Of a DNA stretch of 43,676 bases, positions 36,401-43,676 are shown one piece after another. The DNA comes from a virus: the IMG/VR virus record IMGVR_UViG_3300023435_000036, positions 1-43,676 of that record, one strand, 5' to 3'. The position numbers were made by a program, and so were the translations under genes. How positions within the stretch are numbered: position 1 is the stretch's first letter; each line of letters starts with the position of its first letter. The notes beneath the pieces are model-generated. The model had not been told where the DNA came from. It was given only the letters and a program-made list of their open reading frames with translations, and made no database searches.

Positions 36401-39400
36401 GATAAGAGATTACTCACAGCCCTTAGAGAATATAAAGCGACAGATATCTGAAGGCTTTGACAGTAGCTATACAGGCATGGAGCTAAGCCCAGAACACCAT
36501 ACAGCTAACAAAGAGGTTAACTACTATAAGGCTTCTCTGAGAAAGAAAGGATATGACTCTAATACCGATGAGTACAGCTTTGGAGAGATCATACTAGAAA
36601 ATGATATCAACGAGGGTAATGTAATCTATAACAAAGGTCCTCTTAGAACTTTTGCTGAGTTTATGGCTCATATAGAGAATACACTTTCCGGACAAATGGT
36701 TACTTTCTCTGATAAGATAGTACAGACATTCTATGGTAGTGGTAGGGTAGGACTACTCTTAAAGTATAAGTTCTCTGAAGGTGATGTAAACAGTACTGCT
36801 AACGAGGCCTATGTGATCTTTAAGACTAACAACCTTGGGAAGATGAATTCTAAGAGGATGCATGAGAAGATCAAAGAGGACAAGCAGAGCCTAAAAGATA
36901 TCCGTGCCTCTGAACAGGATAGCTTCTTTGGTAGTGAACTTAACAGGATGTTCTGGAAGAATGTCTTCGCACAAAACCTAAGCATCATTACTAATAACAA
37001 AGCTCTTAACGACTTCTTTGGTACCTACTTTGAAAAGGTAGGTGGTAGAGTCAATGTAAGGGTAAACAGAGATATCTTCCTTTTAGATTCAGACAATGTA
37101 CGTACCGATGCACAGATAAAGCTTGACGTACTAGATGCATTCCTGGACCAGGTGACAGAGCTATATAAAGATGACGTTACCGGTGAGGCAGCGAACCTAA
37201 GACTACAGATAGACAAACTATACCAGCCGTATACTATAGACCTAAGCACAAGTACCAGAGAGTTATCACCTAGTGAGATGGAGAATATCGTTACCAGTGC
37301 AGAGGCTATACACTTTCCATATGTAAATATATCTACTGATGGACTTGTTGACGTTAACGAAGAAATTACTAATAAGACTCCTAAAAGTTCAGATGGACCT
37401 GCAAGTAAGAAAGGTGCTAAGAGACCTAGGTTTGAAATAAAGACTGATAACATAGAGCCACGTACTGTAACTGTAGCTGCGGTAAGAGAACTATTCGAAA
37501 AGATAGCTCACCCTTCTATTTGGGAACAGGTAAAGAATGATATTACTCCTAACCTTCAGTTTGACGGTATGGACATCCACGGGTTAATGTATAATGGTAG
37601 GATAAAACTAGCCTTGTATAAAAAAGGTATTAAATACACTACTCCTAAGCACGAATTCTTTCATCTGGTATTCGACTACCTAATTGATGAGAACTCTCGT
37701 CAGAGGCTCTATAATGCCACAAAGGAACTGTTAGGCCTTCCTAATGCTACTGAAGACTATCTTACAGAGTGGATGGCAAGAGACTATGGCTATTCAGGAC
37801 TAAACTTAGACTCTGTAAAGCCTAAGCAAGGACTATGGAGTAGATTTGTAGACTTTGTAAACAAGCTCTTTAATGGATATACTAAGAGGGTAAATACTCT
37901 CGATGAGCTATTTTATAAGATGGATCACGGTTACTATAGAAATGTACAACCAGTACATGATGGTGGTAGAGACATTGTAAGAATGGAAGGAGAGAGTGAG
38001 CTTGACGAATACCAGGCTGATAACTTTAACCATAAGGCAGAAGATGGATTCGCTAAAGATGATACTCCTAACACTGACTATATAGAGATCTTCAATAATC
38101 AATATAAGGTATTTGGTAATGACATTAACAAGTATCTCAATGCTGTAGCTGATGCAGTAATACAATATACTTTCTTCTCTTCTGATTTATCTGTTGACAA
38201 GGTAGTACCTATGACAGAAGCTATCAAAGATGTACAGAAAGAGTATGAAGAGTATGGTAATGAGTTTGCTGATGAGCTTACCTCTGTAGGTATCCCTTAC
38301 AGCCAGATCACTGATGACGATGCAAAGAAACTCTCTATAGTAGAGAGAAGAAATCTAGGGTGGCTTAGGTTAGCTAACCAAGAAATATTCACTTCTTTTA
38401 TAGTAAGGCTTATGCCAGGGTATAACCCAGAGACAGGTCGCTTCTACAAATGGAATAAGCAGTCTACTCAGTATAACAGAGCCGGGGATGATGCAAATCC
38501 TGACCAGACTAAGAGTGACTTTATGAAGATGCAGATAAATGCTACTAGGTTTCATCAGTACTATTATTCTAGCAATGGGAGATTGGTACGCAACGAGTGG
38601 GATACTAAAGATGCATATGCCTTTGTGAACAGTAAGGACCTTGAGAAGTCTCTGAAAGATGCAGGGATGCGTGTAGCTAACAGGCTACTAAAAGATCCTT
38701 CACTGAATCCAGTAGAGGCCTTTACTCAGGAACTCTATAACTTAGCTACTGAGGCAGGACTTGACACCTATAAGGGTAGTAACATCCTTAGTTTCTATCA
38801 TAGGTTCTTTGAAGCTTTCACAGGTAAACCTTCATTAAGCAATAGGATAAATAGTATCGATGAGCTTATCAAGAGTGACGGTAGAAGCAATGTGTCTCAG
38901 CTAAAGCTAGATATCCAGAGTGACCTCTCAGACTTTATCAACTCACTGATATCCTATAATATTTCTTTTATGAGGCCTAAGTCTTCTTTTATAGAGTCTA
39001 AGAAGTCAGGAGACGAGACGGTATATAATATTGTTAACTCCTTTGAGAATACTTTTGATAACAAGAAGAAAGAGATTATCGATGGCATCTCTCAGACACT
39101 ATATGACAAAGACACCCGGAGCTTCAGAGAGCATGTAAAAGATAGACTAGGCAGTGGTAAGAATGCAGAGTTTGAAGTTACTTCTAGTGGTATCTCCTAT
39201 GTAAAGAACAAGCAGAAGATAAAAGTCATCTCTTATACTGACGGTAAGATCTCTTTCACTGAGGCTTTCCATGACAACGACAGTAGAGATAAGATACTCA
39301 CATACATCAAGAACTTTATAGGACTCAAGAACGTCACTGACCAGACTATCTACAATATGTATAACAACATGCACCATGAAGGTGCTAGGGTAGAGCTGAA

Positions 39401-42400
39401 CAAACGTACTCCTGAGTATAACTTAGAGAACACTAATACCTTCCTGGCAGAGACCTTTATGAATATGTTCTGGTCTGCGTCTTCTAACCTTACCATGCTC
39501 GACAAGATAGAGACTATCAACAAGGGTATATTGCGTAAGCTAGACAATAAAGCTATTAATGAAGAGGAAGCAAAAAAGCAAGAAGCTAAGCAGATAAAAG
39601 AACTATCTGTACCTTTCAACCAAGAGATGAGTTCCTTTCGTAAGAAGATGAACATCACCGATAGCACTATAGATGGTTTTGAGAAAGTCTTTGCAGGTAA
39701 CAACGTAGAGACTATTAAGAGTGATGTTAAGATTTATAAGCCTGTAGACTATTATAATGCCTTTGGTGTGATAGCAGCACTGGAAGTATATAATAAGGGT
39801 ATAGACTCCGATCTCTTCTCCAATAGACCTGATGGTACTAAAGCCTGGGGATTTAAGATGAAGTCCTGGGTCTTTGATATGTTCGGGGATGGTTCTGCGT
39901 GGCTTACTGATAAGATCAATAATATGCCTAAAGAAATACTAGATAACTCTATCTGGAAGAATACTAAAGGCAAATGGACTAACTGGATAGCTGATCCTAA
40001 AGGTATCCGTATACGAAGCCTCACTATAGGTAATGGACTGCGTGTAGGTAATAGAGGTATTGTAAAGCCTGGTTCTAAAGATCTAGCTACTATAAACCTT
40101 GCTAATTTCATAGAAGGTATACGTAAGTCTACTGATAAGCTTCAGGATATCTTTCTTACTATGACTAATATAGCTGATAAAGAGCTAACATATATTACTA
40201 ATACTGACTTCTCCTTTGGAAAGGGAAGAAGACTGATAAACATAGATAGAGACTCTAATGGTAATATCACCTCAGCTAATGTAGATGAGAAGATGATAAG
40301 CCATGGTATCGCTATAGAATTTGAGAGAGCTAACAGAGAGATGCAGATGTCCCAGGGTAAATTTGCCAGAGAGATACCTGCTAACAACCTTACCAAAGTA
40401 TTTCCTAGAGAGCTATGGTCTGTTAAAGACTTAAAGAACTTTAATCCTAAAAGCCTAGAATCTTTCTCTAAGACTCTCACCGATGAGCAGGCTATAGACC
40501 TAATGCGTTCTGGACTACGTAAGAACAAAGATTACTTCTTAGATGGTAATACTGTTACACTCGGTAATTCTATACTGTTTAAGGTACCTGGATATGAAGC
40601 TATCTATAACCATGACAACTATCAGAAGTTCTCTAACAATGGAGAAAGGTTTGCCTTACTAAACAAGACTGAAAGAGATAAGCTGTTCTTTCCACTATAT
40701 AGGGAATATGCAGGTAAGCTATCACAAATAGGATATCGTCAACAAAACGACGTAAAAACCCTTATAGAAGGTAAGATGGGTTACTTCTATACAGAGAAGA
40801 TGGAAGAGCACATGGAAGAGATGTCTATTTCAGCAAATCGCTATGGTGTTTCCGAGACTCCTATCACAGTCACAACTACTACAGAGAATATAATATGGAA
40901 TCCTGTCTACAAAGCTCACTTCTATGCATACCATATCGTTAACAATGCGGTAGGAGAGTTTGCCTTTGGTAATGTACAGAACCATAAAGATGCTGCTGAT
41001 AAGGTTAAGAGATCAGGATCTAAAGCAACTGGTGGTAGTAAGCTTGTAGTAAATACTAAATATGGTCTCCCTGCTATGGGTAAGGAGATAATGGTTAGTA
41101 CCATGTACAAAGAAGATGCAACGACCGGTGAATGGATAGAAAATGATGACGGTGGTGTGAATGGGTTTATGCTCTGGGAATCTTTTATGGAGAAAAGTGG
41201 TATAGATTATCAGTATGGTCCTATTGACAAGACAAGAGTCAAGACTCTGGATAATCGTATGGATTTTCAGTATGGTGATCAGTACCAGGAAAAAGAGTCT
41301 ATGAATTTTTTCAGCTCTCAGACCTACGAACAGACACTTCCTGTACGTCAGATGCAAAAAGATCTATTAGATCATGTCACAAAGGTTATGAGAAAAGACT
41401 TTGAGAACTATGATATAGACCTCTATGCTAAATTCAAAGAACTTTATGAAGCTACAGGTCATGCTGGTAGCAGGGATGCACAGAAAGCATTTAGGAACCT
41501 AAGAGACTGGATCGTAGAAGAGAGTAACTTCTCTGAAGAGATAAAGGCTCGTACTCCAAGAGGATTTGCTGATGAGACTATAGAGAAGCAGACTGTCAAC
41601 TATGTGAACATGTATGATCCTTACTCTTCTGAAGAGAAAGATCTCATAGCAAGAGATTTTGACAACTCTTCTCTGCGTATAGTGTTAAATCCATACCAAG
41701 AGACTAACAAGGTACAAAGACAGGCTCCTCCTTCACAGAATCTATCCTATATGGGCATAGGTGCTAGTAACCTAAACAGAGGTAAGAGGATAAGGATATT
41801 ACAAGAAGAGCTTTATACTATGAGTAAGGCTAGGATAAATACTTTGATGGGTATAGAGGCTAACAAACCAGAAGCAGCCTTTAACGAACAGGATATAGAG
41901 AAGTTTGTTTCTTTCCTCAGAGAGAGAGGCTTACAGGCTATACGTCAGATGGGTCTTATCACAGGATACACTGACCTTATCAACAATGTTATCAACAACC
42001 CTGGCATTATACATTCTCCTGAAGTAGCACAGAAGTTAAAACAGGCTTATAGGAGTTTTGTAAACGACAATGCTATACGTACCTCTTTTAAAGGCTTACG
42101 TGTAAACCAGTCTTCTTCCTATGGTTATCAGCTTTATTATGAGAATGGGATTCCTTATACTCTACAAGAGATAGAACGGTTTACCAATAGCACTATAGAG
42201 TCAGTAGAAGACCTTATAGATCTCGGATATACTCCTGCAGACTTAAAAGATATGACTGCTGGCAATGAAGGTATTCAGAGAGGACAGACGGTAATGCCTT
42301 ATCCTTACATGAGAGAGTTTGGTATAAAGAATGATGAAACTCTTAACGATGTCTTTACTATAGAAGCAGAAGCTAATGGAGAAGTGTTATCCTGGAATGT

Positions 42401-43676
42401 ACGTAACCTAAACGATGATGAGTTTATAGACTTCTTACAGACTTTAGCTGAAGGTGGCTCTGTTATCAACAAAGAGAGTTCTCCTATATTTAGAAACAGT
42501 CCAGAAGATCCACTGTCTTACTTTAGAAACTTCAAAGAGTCTCTAAAAGTATATTCAGGTCGTGTACCTGCAGATAGGTTAGGCAGTGCTTCTATATTAG
42601 AGATCACAGCTTTTATCAATGACAATGGTAACACAGCTTATGTTCCTGTAGAGATGAACATCCGTAACAATGCTGACCAGGATATTGACCAGTTAACGGT
42701 ATATATGAGAGAGTTTGCTGATGGTAAGTTAGCTATCGAAGGAGAGGGTGGTGCTCGTAACGCTATCCTTGATGAGATAGACAATGTATACCAGGACCCT
42801 GCTAATGCTAGTAAGATATTTATTAAGTCAGATGTAAAAGGCTTAAAGGAACTTGTAGATAAAAAGAAAAGAAAGTATGGAAGAGATAATGATTTTGCCT
42901 CTTACCTTGATAGTAGTCAAACTGCTAGTGAAGGTAACAAGGCTATAGGTATCTTGGCCATGTCTCTCTCAGGAGTCTCTTACCTGGCACAGCTAGGAAA
43001 GACCTTTATCAGAAATAATGCTCCGGGGTTAAGAAACCTCTCACTGTTTGACGAAGAGCAGTGGAGCACATCTCCATTTATCAATTTAGGTAATTGGATG
43101 CAGGTAGCCTTAGATAATGCCAAAGAGCTTGTATTAGGTAGGCTAGGTATCACTGCTGAAGCTGTTCCCGTGGTAGCTGTAATGACTGCTGACGGTAAGA
43201 GCAACCAGGAGATAGCTACATTCTTCGAACATCCTGTAGTAGAGAAGATCTATACACAAAGAAGTTTCCAGAACAGCTTAGAAGTTTTTGAGGCAGAACA
43301 GGTATATGAACTGGTAGCTGAAGAGATGGTCCTTAACGAGAGAAGTAAAAATACTGACAGCAACAAATCTTTACTTTCTAAGAGAGAAGCTTTAGAGACA
43401 AAACTTACTGAAGCTGAAAAGGTAGATGAGAACACTCCACCGGACATGAATCTTATAGAAGAGCTGTCCAGAGACATACGTGCTATAAAGAGTGAGCAGG
43501 AGAGAAGAGAAAACTATCAGGTCCTTACAGAGCTTAAAAAATACGTCTTCACAGCAGAAGCTTTACGTAGGATGACTCGCTTTGTAGCTTTACGCAATGG
43601 AGTACCAGTAATGGACTTTGACCTCTATAAGGCAGAGAACGAGCTTTCTAAGTATCTAGGGATGACTTACGAGGAG
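30477..43676 (+). CDS. Giant multi-domain virion protein (helicase, zincin, RNA polymerase-like); 3' end outside window
   Basis: ATG at 30477 opens a frame that I read through to the last base without a stop: at least 4400 codons. In order: an acidic N-terminus; a hydrophobic, glycine-rich region (about residues 360-600) with FFQQMIENS and GFMGGITMGLTMGAG; long coiled-coil-like helices (about 620-1250); an SF1 helicase (about 1300-1640); unassigned sequence; a zincin motif HEFFH (2392-2396); about 1000 unassigned residues; and an RNA-polymerase-like region from about 3480, with DQDID at 4067-4071. The mix fits 'polyvalent' giant phage proteins, thought to be packaged and injected with DNA. 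The preceding cargo-like gene agrees. Many antisense frames seen here are shadows of its codon use. Confidence 0.9.
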   Translation, partial: MNNDTENVNSIGDGGEEEATPKATLDYFPMYAFQWSADQIRQSLKENDAVVTLWDREKAREKYTVDTPMIDPKNFDKIYDMASTGYLDHQDGIDHFVTPWIAYGNDTFLKQEMGIKSIDRNSLEQTYISPTIGVNQFGQNLLSPQEEVFAKGYYIDRFGKKIIKKKPTVSDRVHTVLRGLAALDNFFVGTKDDVVYDPKMRTQEQKDGYVAYMNALQEKGTYGDIDVNVEDPDDSDKTIPLFLTDKNDFIKIYAPGPDGTPTMLEVPVEDPRVTRSSIVSAMGPAPFQRNAIKDGIFQAYNMFSSGAATFETADEMGSNYLNELFFGGDYYGLNKWADRSKRETTIQNKALFGKSLRANQGMFNSWEGFSSVMGSVIAQLVIQKGLAQGLRNFNGFKSFASTWTSFGVFGLMSGHHFVQTARDMGIEEADIAWMYPIQVASETFTEGFIGRNVIARGSGYFVDKAARLTAAKKVMKKFGIKNLKEGTKTQKRLWLHGFIKAISEGKTIFARTILAGGEEGTEEFFQQMIENSMQTFHDQIRYDGENGLLPGKGLFGPVDANKSYLENLSNRIGDNVLESTVAGFMGGITMGLTMGAGKNPMADYTMGYYGVTGEMDKLRKATQDLYNKESLGPNYISTEGEIKNPESVDGSMNDVAYQGMMQSMDMFEGIVKDFGIDNPIVLEAIGRSKLMQKELTDLIVSYKGLAEQKLALENKEEATEEDAAQIAKIDEQLGVVSQAIQEYTVPEGADTKYSKKYNEAIREKYSALLYAKNVSDEHFKNEGTELTDKFRKSEKYQTKYKRNILDHLDTYEKATEFSQKLTEYQTQEIEKQEKIVKSNNETVVTHKDLFTTVGEASKLKSKKDLMKGFEGVCKAIIALSKEITFGIPAQGNEEQIQAIRESAKYQKQLEQLEKELNDEYATDPTNEDVKDQLNTTRETIDAITQLSENAFVDENTEKIRQLSNDDNVPMMFLEEMRARVDNFREQTSTDLNPSTAASLIKSINAVRDALKTADKGMFFFSKGSDHPKLEPSKNKELPAYKYYVSESELRNSREQVSEMLIDLDTMGNSVQLAKEASKFFQIKLRQGHINAQKQVVTLFYEMDPTMMEELVPDIKKLLEDVKDLTQEQKDKNTPPGVEEMADLLNSEKVLHDIFVKMQGASDQLVNYDFINRLLAAKKFRYNSAYFNAPDYTKVGETLNYYYNLLKVNSVNDVYKTHEGYTYLVNFLMALNGESINTLQGARSKVNVTAQNISTFEQMMGVNMVVNQLLGHNADVLKIVREVEFNNSEHIKKVSEKEDIFMANSIFMRGDFGGGKSQHMIPEAIAIRDQLKKDPKRKYLLVHHTQEVLNTLSSSLEGIDQVFDNISMADFIGGKVQNPNQYEGMIVDEASLLSKDNLQVINKNYNEDTTDPSFQIIWLGDASQMMPPDAKNNISYAQKTGARTFPVMFKFTTRNPVIERLAEAFRNRLDNNSMGYPEVYVNEYEAVGITRREGGKYYNTVDSVISDALSRPESVSSALVFLNSEQIDALLKDPNTKEETRKIVEKLFDKHGNLKTEFQGQVYVLMSDPATNVMPRKIPSIQGLRKDEVYMAVNLNSWGYKYNGKELKEFVASNSAYTAVGRASRFMGLVGSEGLNLTQRPSWWIDGQQEVLDTSDIYNDMNEYLKNIGIESAIKPQEKPKEVKTKIATPILHKFRKNGIYTINKGDDSGAFFKITQSVTNQKDLTADSFATGQKYKAYNELTKTLAEPFGKESQVALGILDPIVKTPAPTPGYTTNKYLTEYPGKPSIVKGAVADEVSTGNFYIIDSIIEKTTDGVVEYEIYLGGKQIDLNTFEKEYTLRSGPKETTDLDDIESGKTFFTGQAKAWLNGNKLWGTIYSVFNTSSADVNMDQLRKDRVSILNMVYKRKVTSELVYLKSALMEDRNTGTWKNFDNVLAIKVSAINEESLTSNEREILQRNQYIASLGETDAGYAKQQIRDYSQPLENIKRQISEGFDSSYTGMELSPEHHTANKEVNYYKASLRKKGYDSNTDEYSFGEIILENDINEGNVIYNKGPLRTFAEFMAHIENTLSGQMVTFSDKIVQTFYGSGRVGLLLKYKFSEGDVNSTANEAYVIFKTNNLGKMNSKRMHEKIKEDKQSLKDIRASEQDSFFGSELNRMFWKNVFAQNLSIITNNKALNDFFGTYFEKVGGRVNVRVNRDIFLLDSDNVRTDAQIKLDVLDAFLDQVTELYKDDVTGEAANLRLQIDKLYQPYTIDLSTSTRELSPSEMENIVTSAEAIHFPYVNISTDGLVDVNEEITNKTPKSSDGPASKKGAKRPRFEIKTDNIEPRTVTVAAVRELFEKIAHPSIWEQVKNDITPNLQFDGMDIHGLMYNGRIKLALYKKGIKYTTPKHEFFHLVFDYLIDENSRQRLYNATKELLGLPNATEDYLTEWMARDYGYSGLNLDSVKPKQGLWSRFVDFVNKLFNGYTKRVNTLDELFYKMDHGYYRNVQPVHDGGRDIVRMEGESELDEYQADNFNHKAEDGFAKDDTPNTDYIEIFNNQYKVFGNDINKYLNAVADAVIQYTFFSSDLSVDKVVPMTEAIKDVQKEYEEYGNEFADELTSVGIPYSQITDDDAKKLSIVERRNLGWLRLANQEIFTSFIVRLMPGYNPETGRFYKWNKQSTQYNRAGDDANPDQTKSDFMKMQINATRFHQYYYSSNGRLVRNEWDTKDAYAFVNSKDLEKSLKDAGMRVANRLLKDPSLNPVEAFTQELYNLATEAGLDTYKGSNILSFYHRFFEAFTGKPSLSNRINSIDELIKSDGRSNVSQLKLDIQSDLSDFINSLISYNISFMRPKSSFIESKKSGDETVYNIVNSFENTFDNKKKEIIDGISQTLYDKDTRSFREHVKDRLGSGKNAEFEVTSSGISYVKNKQKIKVISYTDGKISFTEAFHDNDSRDKILTYIKNFIGLKNVTDQTIYNMYNNMHHEGARVELNKRTPEYNLENTNTFLAETFMNMFWSASSNLTMLDKIETINKGILRKLDNKAINEEEAKKQEAKQIKELSVPFNQEMSSFRKKMNITDSTIDGFEKVFAGNNVETIKSDVKIYKPVDYYNAFGVIAALEVYNKGIDSDLFSNRPDGTKAWGFKMKSWVFDMFGDGSAWLTDKINNMPKEILDNSIWKNTKGKWTNWIADPKGIRIRSLTIGNGLRVGNRGIVKPGSKDLATINLANFIEGIRKSTDKLQDIFLTMTNIADKELTYITNTDFSFGKGRRLINIDRDSNGNITSANVDEKMISHGIAIEFERANREMQMSQGKFAREIPANNLTKVFPRELWSVKDLKNFNPKSLESFSKTLTDEQAIDLMRSGLRKNKDYFLDGNTVTLGNSILFKVPGYEAIYNHDNYQKFSNNGERFALLNKTERDKLFFPLYREYAGKLSQIGYRQQNDVKTLIEGKMGYFYTEKMEEHMEEMSISANRYGVSETPITVTTTTENIIWNPVYKAHFYAYHIVNNAVGEFAFGNVQNHKDAADKVKRSGSKATGGSKLVVNTKYGLPAMGKEIMVSTMYKEDATTGEWIENDDGGVNGFMLWESFMEKSGIDYQYGPIDKTRVKTLDNRMDFQYGDQYQEKESMNFFSSQTYEQTLPVRQMQKDLLDHVTKVMRKDFENYDIDLYAKFKELYEATGHAGSRDAQKAFRNLRDWIVEESNFSEEIKARTPRGFADETIEKQTVNYVNMYDPYSSEEKDLIARDFDNSSLRIVLNPYQETNKVQRQAPPSQNLSYMGIGASNLNRGKRIRILQEELYTMSKARINTLMGIEANKPEAAFNEQDIEKFVSFLRERGLQAIRQMGLITGYTDLINNVINNPGIIHSPEVAQKLKQAYRSFVNDNAIRTSFKGLRVNQSSSYGYQLYYENGIPYTLQEIERFTNSTIESVEDLIDLGYTPADLKDMTAGNEGIQRGQTVMPYPYMREFGIKNDETLNDVFTIEAEANGEVLSWNVRNLNDDEFIDFLQTLAEGGSVINKESSPIFRNSPEDPLSYFRNFKESLKVYSGRVPADRLGSASILEITAFINDNGNTAYVPVEMNIRNNADQDIDQLTVYMREFADGKLAIEGEGGARNAILDEIDNVYQDPANASKIFIKSDVKGLKELVDKKKRKYGRDNDFASYLDSSQTASEGNKAIGILAMSLSGVSYLAQLGKTFIRNNAPGLRNLSLFDEEQWSTSPFINLGNWMQVALDNAKELVLGRLGITAEAVPVVAVMTADGKSNQEIATFFEHPVVEKIYTQRSFQNSLEVFEAEQVYELVAEEMVLNERSKNTDSNKSLLSKREALETKLTEAEKVDENTPPDMNLIEELSRDIRAIKSEQERRENYQVLTELKKYVFTAEALRRMTRFVALRNGVPVMDFDLYKAENELSKYLGMTYEE
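31550..32290 (+). other. Hydrophobic N-terminal region of the giant protein
   Basis: Residues about 360-600 hold several glycine/alanine-rich hydrophobic stretches (GSVIAQLVIQKGLAQGL near 374, GVFGLMSGHHF, then VAGFMGGITMGLTMGAG near 581-598). Acidic helices lie between them (GGEEGTEEFFQQMIENS near 516). This could be a membrane-inserting or ejection segment. I cannot tell membrane spans from buried amphipathic helices by eye. Confidence 0.45.
34401..35360 (+). other. SF1 helicase domain inside the giant protein
   Basis: Motifs are in the correct order. GDFGGGKS (Lys1315) is Walker A. IVDEAS (Asp1387, Glu1388) is Walker B/motif II. IIWLGDASQ (Gln1423) is motif III. FTTRNPVIERLAEAFRN is motif IV-like. 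TAVGRASRF (Arg1621) is motif VI with the arginine finger. This is the set for superfamily 1 helicases of the RecD/Pif1/UvrD type. The spacing (about 310 residues) is compact. All catalytic residues look intact. Confidence 0.75.
37650..37775 (+). other. Zincin-type metallopeptidase motif inside the giant protein
   Basis: HEFFH at residues 2392-2396 lies in a predicted helix (KHEFFHLVFDYL). About 30 residues later comes an acidic helix EDYLTEWMARDYGY (Glu2426, Glu2431) that could supply the third zinc ligand, as in gluzincins. Metallopeptidase domains with H-E-x-x-H are known in polyvalent phage proteins. Substrates could be host proteins or the giant protein itself. Confidence 0.6.
40900..43676 (+). 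other. Virion RNA polymerase-like C-terminal region of the giant protein (partial)
   Basis: From residue about 3480, the sequence follows the pattern I recall from giant virion RNA polymerases of crAss-like phages. There is an N-terminal piece with FAFGNVQNHKDAADKVKRSG. A stretch starting RVPADRLGSASILEITAF (from residue 4029) leads into NADQDIDQL, whose D4067-D4069-D4071 would be the DxDxD metal-binding motif of the beta'-like double-psi barrel. After it come SEGNKAIGILAMSL and LGRLGITAEAVPVVAVM with EHPVVEKIY, also typical of the downstream part. The usual glycine of DxDGD is isoleucine here. The end is beyond the window. Confidence 0.6.

Noticed and set aside
37025-37453. 142-codon antisense frame, the longest of many opposite the giant gene
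   Set aside because: Serine/leucine-rich reverse reading of the giant protein; many similar frames occur along it because of codon bias.

Overview
The window looks like part of the genome of a crAss-like, tailed (podovirus-type) phage infecting a Bacteroidetes host. Every gene I can support is on the + strand, packed with short gaps or 1-60 base overlaps. The base composition is AT-rich, and most genes lack a Shine-Dalgarno sequence. The one clear promoter has the Bacteroidetes form (TTG, about 20 bases, TAnnTTTG). No integrase, tRNA, rRNA, CRISPR array or insertion sequence was seen. The lineage call rests on gene order and on remembered resemblance of TerL, portal, capsid, tail-hub and giant RNA-polymerase-like proteins; no search was run.

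Layout. (1) 1-5.7 kb is a host-contact and membrane block. It holds the end of a repeat-bearing tail protein, a secreted LamG-like protein, a free-standing HNH/NUMOD1 homing endonuclease, a multi-pass membrane protein, two overlapping small membrane-anchored genes that resemble a spanin pair, a tail-fibre-like protein with a signal peptide, and a two-helix holin-like protein. (2) 5.7-12.4 kb is packaging: two small genes, the large terminase split by a 397-residue intein, and the portal. (3) 12.45-18.78 kb is bracketed by a promoter and a strong intrinsic terminator. It encodes a scaffold-like protein, the major capsid protein, an unknown 406-residue protein, a connector-like protein and a structural protein with a duplicated domain. 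(4) 18.8-30.45 kb holds connector/tail genes, a 1323-residue tail hub/stabilisation-like protein, a 714-residue structural protein, a zinc-ribbon protein, a GroES-like candidate and a 668-residue probable virion cargo protein.

(5) 30,477 to the right edge is one open frame of at least 4400 codons, still open at the window end. It joins a hydrophobic N-terminal region, long helical stretches, a complete-looking SF1 helicase (Walker A GDFGGGKS, Walker B VDEAS, GDASQ, a final GRASR motif), a zincin motif HEFFH, and a C-terminal region resembling the virion RNA polymerases of crAss-like phages, with DxDxD as DQDID at residues 4067-4071. This resembles the 'polyvalent' giant phage proteins thought to be packaged and injected with the DNA. 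It is the most interesting object here: one polypeptide that may combine host entry, early transcription, DNA or RNA unwinding and proteolysis.

Inference on how the parts work together: fibre and lectin genes handle host recognition; TerL/portal/scaffold/capsid build and fill the head; the connector and tail-hub genes build the short tail; and the 668-residue and giant proteins are candidate ejected cargo that start transcription in the new host.
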